A model generated the notes under the pieces. The model saw only the letters and a list, made by a program, of their open reading frames with translations. It had not been told where the DNA came from and made no database searches. DNA of 64,000 bases. Origin: Coptis chinensis (lineage: Eukaryota > Streptophyta > Magnoliopsida > Ranunculales > Ranunculaceae). Below, piece by piece: positions 34,993 to 46,685 of this stretch; position 1 is the stretch's first letter, and the number at the start of each line of letters is the position of its first letter. Location of the stretch: assembly GCA_015680905.1 (NCBI GenBank), contig CM027377.1:9200501-9264500 (forward strand), given 5' to 3'. Made by a program: the position numbers and the translations under genes.

Positions 34993-37840
34993 GTCAGACA
35001 CCAGTTTAGCGGAATCGTTAAGCTTTTTCTGACTGGTATGTGGAAACAGGTAAACATGTTGAAAGAACTAGCAAAAACCACTGCGATGAACAGAGCCTTA
35101 TAAATCTCGAAACCTGCAATGAATATTCCAATAGACTCTCGAAGATCCGATCAACCGCTTTGATACGAGATCTTTCTAAAACTCAACCAATCATTGGCCC
35201 ATTTCGACTATGAAGAGTCGCCATTTGTTCCTAAGCTAGGACTATCCTGGATTAACTCAAGAGGCTAGTGGCCAATAACTTTTTCTCATATGATTTGGAT
35301 CTCATGTATGTCCTTTCGCTATTTTTGTAAGGAGCGCAGACCTAGTTGGGATGCTGTAGGTCATATAGATACTCCCCCACGTAACATGTCCTTATAAAAA
35401 GATCCCGTTCAGGCTTTACAGAACTCTTGTCTGATTTAGTGGAGGCTGTTGTTGCTCATTGCCAGTTGATTGTGGTTTTCAGGTAAGCTTTTTTGCCTTC
35501 TTTTTGCTAATCAGTTATCCAGTTTCATACATGTAGTGAGCTATTGTTGCTCACTACATATGATTATCATTCCTTGAATCATTTGCAGTACGGATACTGT
35601 TTTATGCCTCAGTGGATATAAATGAAAAGGAAACACTTAGAAGGAACTGCACCCATTTCAGGATTAAAAGAAAAAGTCAACAGTCTGATACCTGAGGTTG
35701 AAGAGTTGGAAACTAAAACCAAATATTGAAAAAGAAAGAAAAACTTGAAAGAGACAAACAATTTATGAGAGTGATTAGTTTGTTTACATTTAGGCCATGC
35801 ACTCCTACATCTTGGATGGAGGACTATCTGTGGCTTACTATTGATGTATTTTGCAGGTGACTACATGCAAGCTGTGGCGACAAGTTGGAGAGTCTTTCAA
35901 GCCTCCAAAGTAAGAATCAGTATCAGATTTTTTGTCTTTTGAATGTCAATGGTCATGTTGGTTATTAATATCTTTTACTTGATTTTTTGGTTGTGAATGT
36001 ATATATGTTTGTATTTTGTAGTTGCGATTGGTAATGGGAGATGTTGATTTGTTTGTAATTAAAACCTATAGATGTTTATTTGAAGTGTGAGGCAAGATGA
36101 TTTAGGGATCCTCTTTAGTGAGGTGGGATGACAAATGATTAGAGGTTTAAGGGCTCCTGATAGCTGACCTATTTGTGAATTCCTGGTTTTTACTTCGATG
36201 AATGGGTTCACCCTAAATCTTTGACATTAAGGCTGCAATTTTTTTGATAAATTGCCTCCATTTTCCAAGTAAAGTATGAATGTGTGAGCTCATTGAGTTT
36301 ATAATACCCAATGGCGTAAAAGAAACGCACGATATAGTCAACGCGTTGAGCAATCGACTTACTTGTCCGCTTGGAATGGTGAATGGATGTAATTTGACAG
36401 AAAATACTTGGAGTTACTTTAGTTTGCACATGTTTTAGATATAATTTAGTCCTTTTTAGTGTTGACCGACTTATTTGTTTTTTGATGGGAACATACTGAT
36501 CCTGTTTCAAATGTAGTCCTTTTTTGTGCAAAACCTTTTATGTCCTAGCTGGCACAAGATTAGATTAATTGTTTTTATCTACTTATTGCTGAACAAATAG
36601 TTTTAGTAATCAAAAGGGAAGGGTACACCATAAGTATGTAGGCCAGGGTGGCTTACTGAATAAACATTTAAACACAAACACACATATAGAGCAACCAAAC
36701 AAAGACAAATGTAATGCTCTCCCAGGAAACTGCAAAGACTTAAAAATAGAATTTTCCCTTTAGTCTCAACTGTTCACATTATGTTTCATATACGTAGATT
36801 TCTTCTATATTTCTGCTGTAATTTTGCTACTCTTTAGAAGTCTTTTAGCTTTTAATTGTTTATTGTATTTATTAAGTTAGTGACTAATTTTTTTCATGTC
36901 CCCTCCCCCTCTTGTTGGACCTACACTGCTGTCTCTTGGTCATTTCAAATATTCTATGAAAAGGTGAATGATTCATTACAAAGCTTCCCACATCTTTAGC
37001 ATTTGTGGAATTTTCAGCCTTTTGGCTTGTTGGTGTTGCATGTTTTTTGTGTGTTTTTCATGCATGTGTGACTTTAGGTGGTAATAATAATGCATTTTAG
37101 GTTATGTTACATGGACACCTCATATTTTGAAAACAATCAGTGTCAAATACATGCCCTCATATTTTGAAAACAATTAGTGTTAGATACATGCCCTCGTATC
37201 AAGCCCAAGTTAGTGGAAACCACTGTCCATTGATTAATTTCATTTCCTTTAGATGGTATTTTATAAAGCAAGTAAAAACAAAGTGAGATGCTAATTTAAG
37301 TTTAATTGTAGCATATAGAAATGCTCTTGCTATGTGCTACAGATTTTTTCCATTTAGCTAGGTTCTAACTTTTAGACTTATGGGATTTTGACTTTAATAT
37401 CATTTCCTTGTGGTTCATTTGTATGTAGGTAATGTATGCATGTGGATGCTCATGAGAAGGTTATTAAGGCTAGGGTTCTGTGAAGCTAGGACTTCAAATT
37501 ATTTTTGAAAGTATTCAAGTGCAAGGGAATGATAAAACGTAACGGAGAAACATGCGCGAGGTGAACTATGGCATTATTATTTGTACGGGGTGATGAGATA
37601 TATTTGGAAATTTATATTATATTGAGCTTGTGGTAATAAATGCTACAAACTTTTTTTTATTTTTATTTTTTTTACTTGTATGAATATTCATCTCTTTATC
37701 TGTTTTTCGACAAAGGAATTTTGATTGGGAATGTGGGTAATATTGTTATTAGGATGGATGGATTATTAGTTGGATTGAAAGGCAAAAGTGGATAAAACTA
37801 GTATATATATTTTTTCTTTTCATTTTTTTTAAATTCTAAA
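34993..37840. other. CACTA interior without recognised genes
   Basis: AT-rich DNA. An exon-like piece at 35590-35740 (Lys/Glu-rich, ending in a stop) and a segment at 35857-35911 may be further captured fragments, but I cannot assign them. No transposase motif found. Confidence 0.5.
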
Positions 37841-38192
37841 ACATTTTAGCCACGGCCAATGTCCGTAGCTAACGCAAAAAAATGTGCGTGGCAGAGGTAC
37901 TTTTACTACGGCTCTTGCCACGGTCGAGAGCTGTGGTAGTTTCTACGGCTATTCCCATGGTTATTATCAGTGGTACTTGTGACGGCGTTTGCCACGGTCA
38001 TTCGCGAGTGGCAAGTTCCTACGCATGAGCTGTTGCATGGACCGTCCGCATTTACCCACGGTCATTCATCAGTAGCTAAATTTTTCCCGACAGGTCAAAA
38101 CCCCACGGACTTGCGACGGCTGATAATCGTGGCTAAAGCCCTTTACCCACGGTTTTGGTCCGTGGCTAAAAAGTAGCTTTCTTGTAGTGGAT

Positions 38193-38960
38193 ACAATATA
38201 TTTTTTTTTATGGGGATACTAAGGTCACTTTCCCGGGATAACCTGGGGGCCTCAGTATCTAACCGATTTTGTATTTAAGTAGAAGTATTTAAATTACTTA
38301 GTTGTTGAAGTCGGCTTGAAGTATGCATGTGATTGCTTTTGTTTTGACTGATTTGTTATTTGACAACCTGCGCTGCGTAGTACCAGTCCTGATGGACTGC
38401 TTGACTTTGCTAGGTCGTCTTTTGTCACAGGTCGTAGAACGTTTGAGTACTGACCTGATGCATTTGCATAGTTGGCACCTAGGCTTCATCTTGCCCTGAT
38501 TCGTTCATTTTGGGGGAACTTCTGATTGATATAATTAGTCTTTGAGTGGCCATTATATTTGAGTCTGTCTTAAACCTTTTGTGAGGTCATAAATTGACTT
38601 GGGGTCCTTTTGGGGGTCCCCTAGATAGAATTTTGTCTGATAATTGGCCTTTGAGTGGCAATTACAGTTGAACCATACTTAACCCTGGTGTTGGTGTTTA
38701 AGTTGGTTTAGGGTCCTTTTGGGGGACCTTGGTTTAAATTGATTGAAAATTAACCACTGCGTGGCTGTTGTTGAGTCGTTCTGAATTCTGTCTTTGATAT
38801 CCGACCTGACATTGTGATGTCTTAGGTCGGGCTGCGTAGTGTGAAATGTAAGGTGCTCATGTAATGCAAAAATGATTGATGCACTCAAAGTGTTGATGAA
38901 ATTTCATTCATATTGACTTATGTACTTGGAAAAAAAACTTATTGATAAAAGCGCTTGAGG
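38193..38960 (-). repeat. Tat internal region with ~110-bp repeats
   Basis: Non-coding part between the end of Tat pol and the CACTA insertion. Units containing CTTTGAGTGGC(C/A)AT, GTCTTAAACCTTT-like text and GGTCCTTTTGGGGG recur near 38540, 38650 and 38755, about 110 bp apart. This parallels the tandem array in element A at 17061-17575. Confidence 0.65.
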
Positions 38961-40140
38961 AGAGCTATATTTCAAGGTCGGGGAAACCTATCACCGAGCT
39001 GAATTTTGATCCAGTATGCGCCATTTCCAACGACTTTGTCAACAATGTAGGGGCCTTCCCATGTTGGGTCGAGCTTGGCTGGTGCTAAAGTCTTTTTGAG
39101 GACTAGGTCGCCAGCTTAGAAAGATCTTGGGATGACCTTCTTATTGTAAGAACGCTAGATTGTTTGGTAGTACCGAGCTAGGGATGTTGCGGCAGTTTTT
39201 CTACGTTCTTCTAGGAGATCAACTTCTTTTGCCAAGATGTTGTTATTGACTCTTGATTCAACAATGTCAGAACGTGTAGTTGTGATTGTGAGATCTGATG
39301 GTATCACTGCTTCCGTTCCGAAGCAAAGTGTGAAAGGAGACTCATTTGTATTGGATCTAGCTGTTGTTATGTATGCCCATAGAATGTTTTCGAGTTGCTC
39401 TAGCCATTGGTTTTTCTTGCTCTCCAGTTTCTTTTGAAGATTTTCTTTGATGGCCTTGTTGGTTGCCTCTGCTTGGCCATTGCTTTGTGCATATCTAGGT
39501 GTAGAAAATACTTGAGTGATGCGCCATTTTTATAGAAAATCCTTGACTTGTGTGCCAGCAAATTGTGTTCCGTTGTCCATGACTAAGGTGTGTGGGGTAG
39601 ACCAAATCTGGTGATGATATTAGTCCAGATGAAGTTGATTACGTTGACTTCCTTGACTTGGACTAGTGGGATTGCTTCAACCCACTTGGTGAAGTAATAT
39701 GTGGCTGTTAGGACGTATTTGAGCCCTAATTTCTTTTGCGGGATGAACGGTCCCATGATGTATAGCCCCACATGTGGAACGGCCATAGGCTGGCTATGTT
39801 GATCAGTTCCCTTGTTGGACTTAGGTGATTGTGGCCAAAAGTTTGACATTTGAGGCATTTAAGAACGTACCTTTTTGCCTCGATATGCATGCCTGACCAA
39901 TAATATCGTTGGGCGATTGCTTTGTGTGCCAGTGATCTTGCTCCTGCGTGGTTGCCCTATTCACCTTTGTGGATTTCATCGAAAATGAGTTGTCCCTTCC
40001 TTGGAGTTATGCACCTTAGGTCCTCCTGCTGATTTGCGGAACAGTCTTCCTTTGATCAATGTGTATCTTAGGGCTCGGAATTGTATTGCACAAGCATGCT
40101 TTGTTTCTGATGGGATCTCACCATGTAAGATAAACTTGAG
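38961..40140 (-). pseudogene. Element B integrase relic
   Basis: Minus strand from about 40140: zinc-binding remnant, CPQMSNFWPQSPK-like text, then the core AVPHVGLYIMGPFIPQKKLG, YVLTATYYFTKWVEAIPL and NFIWTNIITRFGLPHTP, matching Ty3/Tat integrase. The C-terminal block (LDPTWEGPYIV type) lies at about 39080-39030. Stops and frameshifts separate the parts. The WGxD catalytic region is degraded. Confidence 0.82.
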
Positions 40141-40386
40141 GAATGAGCCCATCCAAGATTGATTGATCTCTTCTTCGGATGAGGGCTGGAAATCTGTGAG
40201 GCTGTTGATATTCTCTTTCTGGTAAGCAGGTCATTCCAGAATGTCAATGTAGACTATGGTCGAGCATGCCTCTTGTGTTTTGGAGGCTAGAAAAGCCAAG
40301 TTGTCTGCATGTCTGTTGTTCTCTCGAGGAATATGGTCTAAGGAGAATGTTTTGAACCAGATGATTATGTCATAAATGACTTGAGC

Positions 40387-41346
40387 CTACTTTGCCAAGT
40401 TTGCTCCGTTCATGACATATTCTTTGGTGATCTGTTTGACGATTAGTTGGGAATTGCTGTAAGCTTTAAGCTTTGAGACTTGTAGTTGTTGTGCCATTCG
40501 GAGGCCTGTGATCAATGCTTCGTATTCTGCTTCGTTGTTGGATGTTGCGAAATCGATTTTTATTGATTTCTGTAGTTGGGCTCCCTCTAGTGAAGTTAAT
40601 ACAGTTCCCAGTCTACTACCACTGCTATTGCATGCGCCATCTACGTGGAGGTGCCATGTGTCTGGGGTGGCTTGTTGGAGTGAAGTGATTGGCTCGGGTT
40701 CCCAGTTGATGTCTTCGACGGGAAAATCTGCCAAGAAATCAGCAACGACCTAGCCTTTGCGAGATGTTCTAGGAACGAACTCGATGTGATGTTCTCATAG
40801 TTCTTCAGCCTATTTGGCCATGCGGGTTGTTTTGTTGTTAGAACTCAATACCTGTTTAATGGGTACGTCAGTGATGACCTTGATGCTATAAGATTGGAAG
40901 TAAGGTCGGAACTTTCGAGCTGAGTAGAGTAAAGAAAGCATTGCTTTCTCCATCGGAGAGTAGTGCTTTTTCTGCATCTGCCAACATCTTGCTGGTGAAG
41001 TAGACCGGCTTTTCGACTCCATCATGCTCGCAAAAGAGAACTTAGTTGATTGCGAAGTCGGTAGTTGCAAGGTATAGCCCTAGTGTTTCTCCTTCTTCCG
41101 GGTTTGGGACGGGGCGGGAGTTGATAAATAGGCTTTCGTGTCGGTGAAGGCTTTATGGCACTCATCTGTCCCAAGTGAATGTTGCTCCCTTTTTGAGTAT
41201 TTGCAGGAATGGTCTACATTTGTCAGATGCTCTTGAGATGAACCTGTTGAGGGCTGAAACCATGCCAGATAACTTGTGGATTTGTTGATTTGTGGTTGGT
41301 TCTGGCATTTCAAGGAGAGCTCGTATCTGTTCTGGGTTTGCTTCAA
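40387..41346 (-). pseudogene. Element B dual RNase H region
   Basis: 41070-40810 carries the primary RNase H (PMEKAMLSLLYSARKFRPYF, TDVPIKQVLSS). 40734-40387 carries a second RNase H with TWHLHVDGACNSSGSRLGTV and NNEAEYEALITGLRMAQQLQ, with D, E and D-like positions kept. The second, archaeal-like RNase H is a marker of the plant Tat lineage. Frame breaks lie between the two domains. Confidence 0.82.
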
Positions 41347-41353
41347 TGCGTCT

Positions 41354-42100
41354 TTATGAGACGAGATAACCTAAGAATTTCCCTGAGACTACTCCAAATA
41401 CGCATTTGGTTGGGTTGAGCTTCATCTTATTTTGGCGAAGTCGTTCAAAGACCTCTTGTAGGTGGGAGATGTGGTCACATGCCTTTTCACTTTTGACCAC
41501 CATGTCGTCAATGTAGACCTCCATAGTGTCTCTTAGTAAGTCTTTGAATATTTTGGTAACAAGTCTTTGGTAGGTTGCTCCTGCGTTCTTCAAGCCAAAA
41601 GGTAGGACGTTATAGCATAACGTAACTTGCTCGGTTATTCAGGACGTATTTTCCTGATCTTCTGCTGCAAGTGGTATTTGATTGTACCCACTGTATGCGT
41701 CCATGAATGACAAAAGCTCATGGCCGTAAGTTTGGTCTACCAGTATGTCGATTCTTGGTAGGGGGAAGCTGTCTTTTAGGTAGTGCTTATTGACGTTGGT
41801 GAAATCTATGCAGAGTCATACCTGACCATTCTTATTTGGAACGGCTACTATGTTGGCATACCAAGTCGGGTACTCGACTTCTCTGATGAATCCAACATTT
41901 TTGAGCTTTTCTATCTCTTCGTTGATGACTTTTTGAAACTTGAGTGCTAGCTTCCTAGGTCGTTGTTTGATAGGCTTGATGGTTGGATCTACATTTAACT
42001 TGTGGCAAAGTGACCTGATGGTCGATTCCTGGCATATCGATATACGATTAAGCAAAAACATCTTTATTGAGAGATAGAAATTTGACAAGTTGTTCCTTGA
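41354..42100 (-). pseudogene. Element B reverse transcriptase relic
   Basis: 42088-41816 reads CHKLNVDPTIKPIKQRPRKL, KLKNVGFIREVEYPTW and VAVPNKNGQ. 41593-41354 reads MKNAGATYQRLVTKIF and MEVYIDDMVVKSEKA; the catalytic YIDD (about 41504-41515) is intact. A stop and frameshifts between the two halves break the protein. Confidence 0.85.
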
Positions 42101-42170
42101 GCTTGGGGTCCAAATCAGCCCCTACATAGACAAATTTTGGGTCATCGGTTGTGCCCAAATTGACTTTTTC

Positions 42171-42806
42171 TCATGGTTCTATTTGAGCTTGTTTTCCATT
42201 GAGCTTGTTTGATGTCGTTGCTGGAAGGCTGGATGTTTGAGGATCTTGCCTTTTTGGGACGTCCTTGGCTTCGACGACCTGAGGCTTGGGTGAGGTCGTA
42301 ATGTTAACCTGATTGCATCGGTGAGCTTCTGGTTGGTTGCTTCTGAGCTCCATGATGCCTCTGGGACTGGGATATCGTAGGACCTGGTGTAGGGTTGATG
42401 GAATTGCTTGGATTTTATAAATCCAATGGCGTCTTAGAATGGCAGTGTAGGACGACCTGACATTGATCACACTGAAGCGTGTTGAAGTTTTGACCAGGTC
42501 CTCTTTTTCGCCAATAGAGACTGGTAGGATTATGTCTCCGATGACATTTGTACGATCTCCGTTGAACCCATAGAGCGGTGCATTGGACTCTATCATCACC
42601 GAGTCCGGCAGGTGCATGTCCTTGTATGTTTGATATAACAATATGTTGCATGAGCTCCCTGGATCGATGATGACTTTTTTGACTGTCCAACCGTTGATTT
42701 TGACATGTACTACCAAGGCATCATTGTGAGGTAGGCACACCTTGTCTAAATACTCTTCTGTGAATGAAAAAGTTGTTGTCCTCTTGGGGTCGGTGAGGTT
42801 GATCAT
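42171..42806 (-). pseudogene. Element B protease domain
   Basis: A 211-codon open frame. LDKVCLPHNDALVVHVKING is followed by the aspartic protease site VIIDPGSSCNILLYQTYKDM (the D-x-G-S-S form common in Tat elements) and PLYGFNGDRTNVIGDIILPV, the second conserved block. This is the longest undamaged piece of the element. Confidence 0.85.
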
Positions 42807-42836
42807 CTCGGCTTTGTGTGAGAGGTGGTAGATTTC

Positions 42837-44242
42837 TTAGATTGCTCCCACTATTTTGCATTTCTCCCAACCTGAGGTTTCGTTGTTTGAGGTGTCTGTA
42901 ATCATATTGATTACTTTGTCCTCATCTTGGTCGGAGGAGTGTTGTCTCCTGTTGTGCCTTGACCGACCTAGAGACTTAGATCGTCGAGTTGATCTGCTCC
43001 TGCTTCTGTTTCTGTTGCTAGCAGGTCGTTTATTGTTGCGGCTCTTATTTCTGTGGCGTTTGGCATCCAACTTGTGCCTCAGATCGCTTTCTGACAAGAA
43101 CTCTTTTAATTTGCCTTCCTCCACTAGGTCTTGGAGGTAGTGCTTGAGGCTCCAGCAATCATTGGTGTCGTGGTGGAAGAGTTTGTAGAAATGGTAGTAT
43201 GGACACTCTGGTATGGCGATCACCTTGTTGATGTTGGGTTTGAAGTATGGAGCTGTATATATCTTCTTTAGGATCTGATTTGGTGTCCTGGAGAAGTTAG
43301 AGAATTCCCTCTTTGTGTATGAGGGTTTGCTGGTGTTGGATCGCTTGTTGTTGTTGTTAAGTTGTTGCTTTCCTTGGGGTCTGGCTCATTGCTAACTGCG
43401 AGGACCTCTTTGCCTTTGCACTTGGTCATCCACTCTTCATACTTGATGTATTTGTCGGCTTTGTGATACAAGTCGTCTAAGGTGTCTAGCTTGTTGCACA
43501 TGAGGGACCCTGCTAGGTTGGAGTCGTCCAAGAGGGCGTTTGTGAACACAGAAATTGCAAAACCGTCACTGAGTCCTAACTCCAACGAGAGGAGGTCCTT
43601 CTTAAAATGTCCTAGGAAGGCTCGGATCATTTCGCCATGAGCTTGCATGAGCTGAAACAAGGAGTCCAGTCGGCGCCATTTTCTTATTGTGGGCCGAACT
43701 CTACCGCTATGAACGTCTCGCCAAAGGTCGTCGAAGTTGTTGATCGAATCTGGAGGGAGTGTGTAAAACCAGTCTCTTGCTCCATCCTTTAAACTGGCTG
43801 GAAAAAGTTTGCACTTCAAGTAGTCGTAGTTAAGATGGTTGTATAGTGTAAGGATTTGATTGAAGCGAGCTACGTGCTCGCCTGGGCATGAAGTACCGTC
43901 GTACAGCGGGAACTTTGGTTGGATGAACTCTGAAGGAGGCTATTTGTCTTTGATATCCTGGATGAATGGTGATGCCTTGTACGTTTCTAGCATCTTCTGA
44001 GCAATCTGGATCGTGCTGGCTCTTTCGTTTGACTTCTCTAGTTTTTGCGCAAAGTCTTCTAAATGCTGATTGGTGGTGTTGGTTAGGGTTGCAACAATGT
44101 TGTGCTCCCCGGCTTCTGTGGTGCCATTGTTAGTGTTGGAGTTTGCCTGCTCCCGCATTGTTTAGTTTTCTTGTTGCAGAGTGATGAAGGCTTCTTGGAG
44201 TGTCTTCATCTGGTCTGCCAATGCTTGTAGGTTAGGCTCCAT
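42837..44242 (-). pseudogene. Element B gag relic
   Basis: Begins with an ATG at 44242 (MEPNLQALADQMKTLQEAFI), interrupted by an early TAA near 44163. 43819-43268 is the conserved gag block (FPASLKDGARDWFYTLPPDS, RRLDSLFQLMQAHGEMIRAF). 43223-42837 ends gag with CPYYHFYKLFHHDTNDCWSL, a His/Cys segment, and a long Arg/Ser/Asn-rich tail. Frame breaks lie near 43830 and 43250. Confidence 0.85.
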
Positions 44243-44310
44243 TGTGGTTTTTCTGACCAGCTTCGTGGGATTGAGAAAAGATTGGGTGTTCTTTTCTTAA
44301 GGAAACGAAC

Positions 44311-44326
44311 CGGTAGACGGCGCCAA
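44311..44326 (-). other. Element B primer-binding site
   Basis: Directly inside the 5' LTR the minus strand reads TTGGCGCCGTCTACCG, of the TGGCGCC type used by many Tat elements. It fixes the element's orientation and the LTR edge. Confidence 0.75.
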
Positions 44327-44758
44327 TGTAGATGTTGGTTATTTTGGGACTACGACCTGATGATTTGTTGGATAGGGAATGGTTGCACTTTTTTTGGGAT
44401 AAGAGTTGCCTACGTATCAAGTTTCTCGGGGTAAACTTGAATCAAGCCTTACGTAGTTCATCTCTCTCTATTTATAGATGTGTGCTTGAACCGTTATGGA
44501 TTGCAGATCCACCTTGTGTGCTATCTTGATGATTCACCATTAATATGTTGTTACAAAATTAATGTTTCCTTGATTAAGGCGTTGATTGAGCTCCAAGATT
44601 GTGCTAGTTGATATATTTCCATGAGTGGCTGTAACTGACTGCTGATGATGACCTGGGTGTTGGGTCGTTGGTACGATCTGATGTTGTGGGACGAGCTGAA
44701 GTAAGACGTCCTGCAATGTGGACACGTGCTCTATAGTGTAGAACGGAGGGTACTTACA
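44327..44758 (-). repeat. Element B 5' LTR
   Basis: 432 bp; on the minus strand it starts TGTAAGTACCCTCCG and ends CAACATCTACA. TATA box CTATAAATAGAG lies at about 44470 (minus). It matches the solo LTR at 5579-6034 but not the LTR at 27510-27988 that bounds the other end of this Tat block. Confidence 0.88.
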
Positions 44759-45905
44759 GAGACCTTGAAGAAGATGGCTACATGGACCAGCCAAAGGGGT
44801 TTGAGGTCAAAGGCAAGGAGCACCTAGTATGCAAGCTGATAAAGAGCTTGTATGGGTTGAAGCAAGCACCGAGACAGTGGTACATAAAGTTTGATTCCTT
44901 TATGGCGAAGCAAGGATACAAGAAGTCTGCCCTTCTAATCATTGTGTGTTTGTTCAGAAATTTTCAGATGGGGTTTTTATTGTGCTTTTATTGTATGTGG
45001 ATGATATGTTGATAATTGGCCCAAACATCAACAAGATATCCAAGCCGAAGAAAGACTTGAGTAAGTCCTTTGAGATGAAGGATTTAGGTCAAGTAAAGCA
45101 GATACTTGGGATGCGGATCACTCGTGACGAAAAAAGTGAGAAGTTGTGGCTTTCTCAAGAAAGCTACATTGAGAAGGTATTGAAGAGATTCAACATGGAT
45201 CAAGTGAAGCCAGTCAGTTGTCCGCTTGGTGGCTAGTTTCGCATGACCAAATAGATGTGTCCAAAGGGTGAGCATGAGCAGAGTCAGATCGATGGAAAAG
45301 ATTCCTTATGCATCCACAGTGGACAGCTTGATGTATGTAATGGTGTGTACAAGACCGGATATTGCTTTCGCCGTTGGTGTTGTAAGCCGATTTCTGTCAA
45401 ATCCGGGTAAGGAGCATTGGGAATGTGTTATGTGGATATTGAGATATCTTAAGGGAACTTCCAAATCGTGTTTGTGCTTTAGTGGAAGTAAGCCCTTACT
45501 TAAAGGCTATACTAATGCAGACATGGCAGGTGATGTTGACTCGATGAAGTCCACCTCCGGTTATCTAGTTACTTTTGCAGGGGGGCAGTTTTTTGGCAAT
45601 CTAAGTTGCAAAAGTGTGTTGCCCTCCCTACTATAGAAGCCGAGTATATTGCAGCCACTGAGTGTTGCAAAGAGATGCCATGGATGAAGAGGTTCTTCGA
45701 TGAACTAGGGCTAAAGCAGAAACAGTTGTAGTTCTATGTGACAGTCAGAGCGCCATCCATCTGAGCAAAAATCTGAGTTTTCATTCTAGATCCAAACACA
45801 TACATGTGCGTTATCATTGGATTAGAGAAGTACTCGAAGACAAGCATTTGTGTATCGAGAAGATCCATACCGACAAGAACGGGTCGGATATGATGACCAA
45901 AGTTT
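44759..45905 (+). pseudogene. Copia RT and RNase H relic
   Basis: Resumes with DLEEDGYMDQPKGFEV, then LIKSLYGLKQAPRQWY. After a frameshift near 44930 comes LLLYVDDMLIIGPN with the catalytic YVDD (44994-45005), and LGMRITRDEKSEKLWLSQES. RNase H follows: DSLMYVMVCTRPDIAFAVGV, TNADMAGDVDSMKSTSGYL, EAEYIAATECCKEM and LCDSQSAIHLSKN, ending with the KHIHVRYHWIRE tail. Stops at 45234 and several frameshifts; inactive. Confidence 0.88.
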
Positions 45906-46005
45906 TACCGAAAGGTAAGTTTGATATTTGCTGTGCTACCGCCGGAATGGTAGCAGACTCCTCCTGTTGATTTGGAAATTGCATGGAGGTATCCCCCTTC
46001 ACTAT

Positions 46006-46020
46006 TCGGGAGGGGGAGAC
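46006..46020 (+). other. Copia polypurine tract
   Basis: GGGAGGGGGAGAC directly before the 3' LTR, the plus-strand priming site. Confidence 0.85.
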
Positions 46021-46685
46021 TGTTGGAGTTATCCTTCACATGAGGAGAAAAGGAGTTCAGCCTGCATAGAGAAGCCTGAGCGCGCACGCGCTCGACTTGG
46101 CCTTGCCCAAGGCACACCCCGTGCTCATGCCTTTGTCGACCTCCAATACTTTAAGGGCGCCGTGCTTGACTTGGCCTTGCCCAAGGCGGGCCCCGCGCCC
46201 ATGCCTATTTTTGGCAGGATTCTATTTTTTGTGAACCGCGAGTTTGCAATACAAGTTGGGGTTTTTGGCAAAACCTAACTAAGTCAGAAGACACGAAAAT
46301 ACATAGCACACAGAGAGAGAAACCCAATCTTAAAAGCAATCAAGATTGAGAGATAACATTTACAGAGAGACAAGCTTGTAAAGAGACAATAGTGATATCT
46401 AGTAAGGTGAGAGACTGCAAGGAGTGATTTTAATTTTCCTTCCCACTTTATAAAAGGATTAGCTCTTGTGGAAGTATGCACCATTGGCCGAACCACGGTA
46501 TATATTTGTGCTGTGGTATGCTTTTACTGCTTTACATTATTATCTGTTGTTAATAGTTGTTTAGCGAGTTGGGCATGTTAGTTTGGTTGTAGGGAATATT
46601 TAGATTGTTGTCTGGAATTGTTATTGTTCAAATATAAGTTATTTGTGTAGTGGGGAATCGATTGGTATCGGATTAAACCCCAACA
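46021..46685 (+). repeat. Copia 3' LTR
   Basis: 665 bp, TGTTGGAGTTATCC to CCCCAACA. Matches 25089-25757 throughout with scattered substitutions and few indels. Confidence 0.92.

Larger units (their letters stand above)
31241..38189 (+). mobile_element. Pack-CACTA transposon carrying host gene fragments
   Basis: Starts CACTACAAGAAAATAGGGC and ends GCTTTCTTGTAGTG; the outer 12 bp are perfect inverted repeats, followed on both sides by TTTAGCCACGG. A 3-bp target duplication GAT flanks it (31238-31240 and 38190-38192), exactly as expected for CACTA elements. GCCACGG/CCGTGGC motifs are dense in both subterminal regions (31260-31440 and 37845-38170). No TPase or TnpA-like coding sequence is visible in the 6,949 bp. 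Instead, 31.8-34.6 kb contains exon-intron pieces of several unrelated plant genes. The undamaged TSD suggests that it is the youngest of the nested insertions. Confidence 0.95.
25089..46685 (+). mobile_element. Copia element (TNT1/Tork-like), split by nested insertions
   Basis: 5' LTR 25089-25757 and 3' LTR 46021-46685 are highly similar. The primer-binding site, gag, protease, start of integrase, part of RT, RNase H and polypurine tract are all on the plus strand. The element is interrupted at 27510 (within integrase) and resumes at 44759 (within RT); the Copia sequence expected between, the rest of integrase and the N-terminal part of RT, is missing. Flanking 5-mers AATAA (25084-25088) and AGTAA (46686-46690) match at four of five positions. 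Multiple stops and frameshifts show that it is inactive. Confidence 0.9.

Noticed and set aside
31241..38189. Treating the captured SRP receptor or D-cysteine desulfhydrase exons as functional genes
   Set aside because: Each is a short piece, contains stops or frameshifts (or lacks most of the protein), and lies between CACTA ends.
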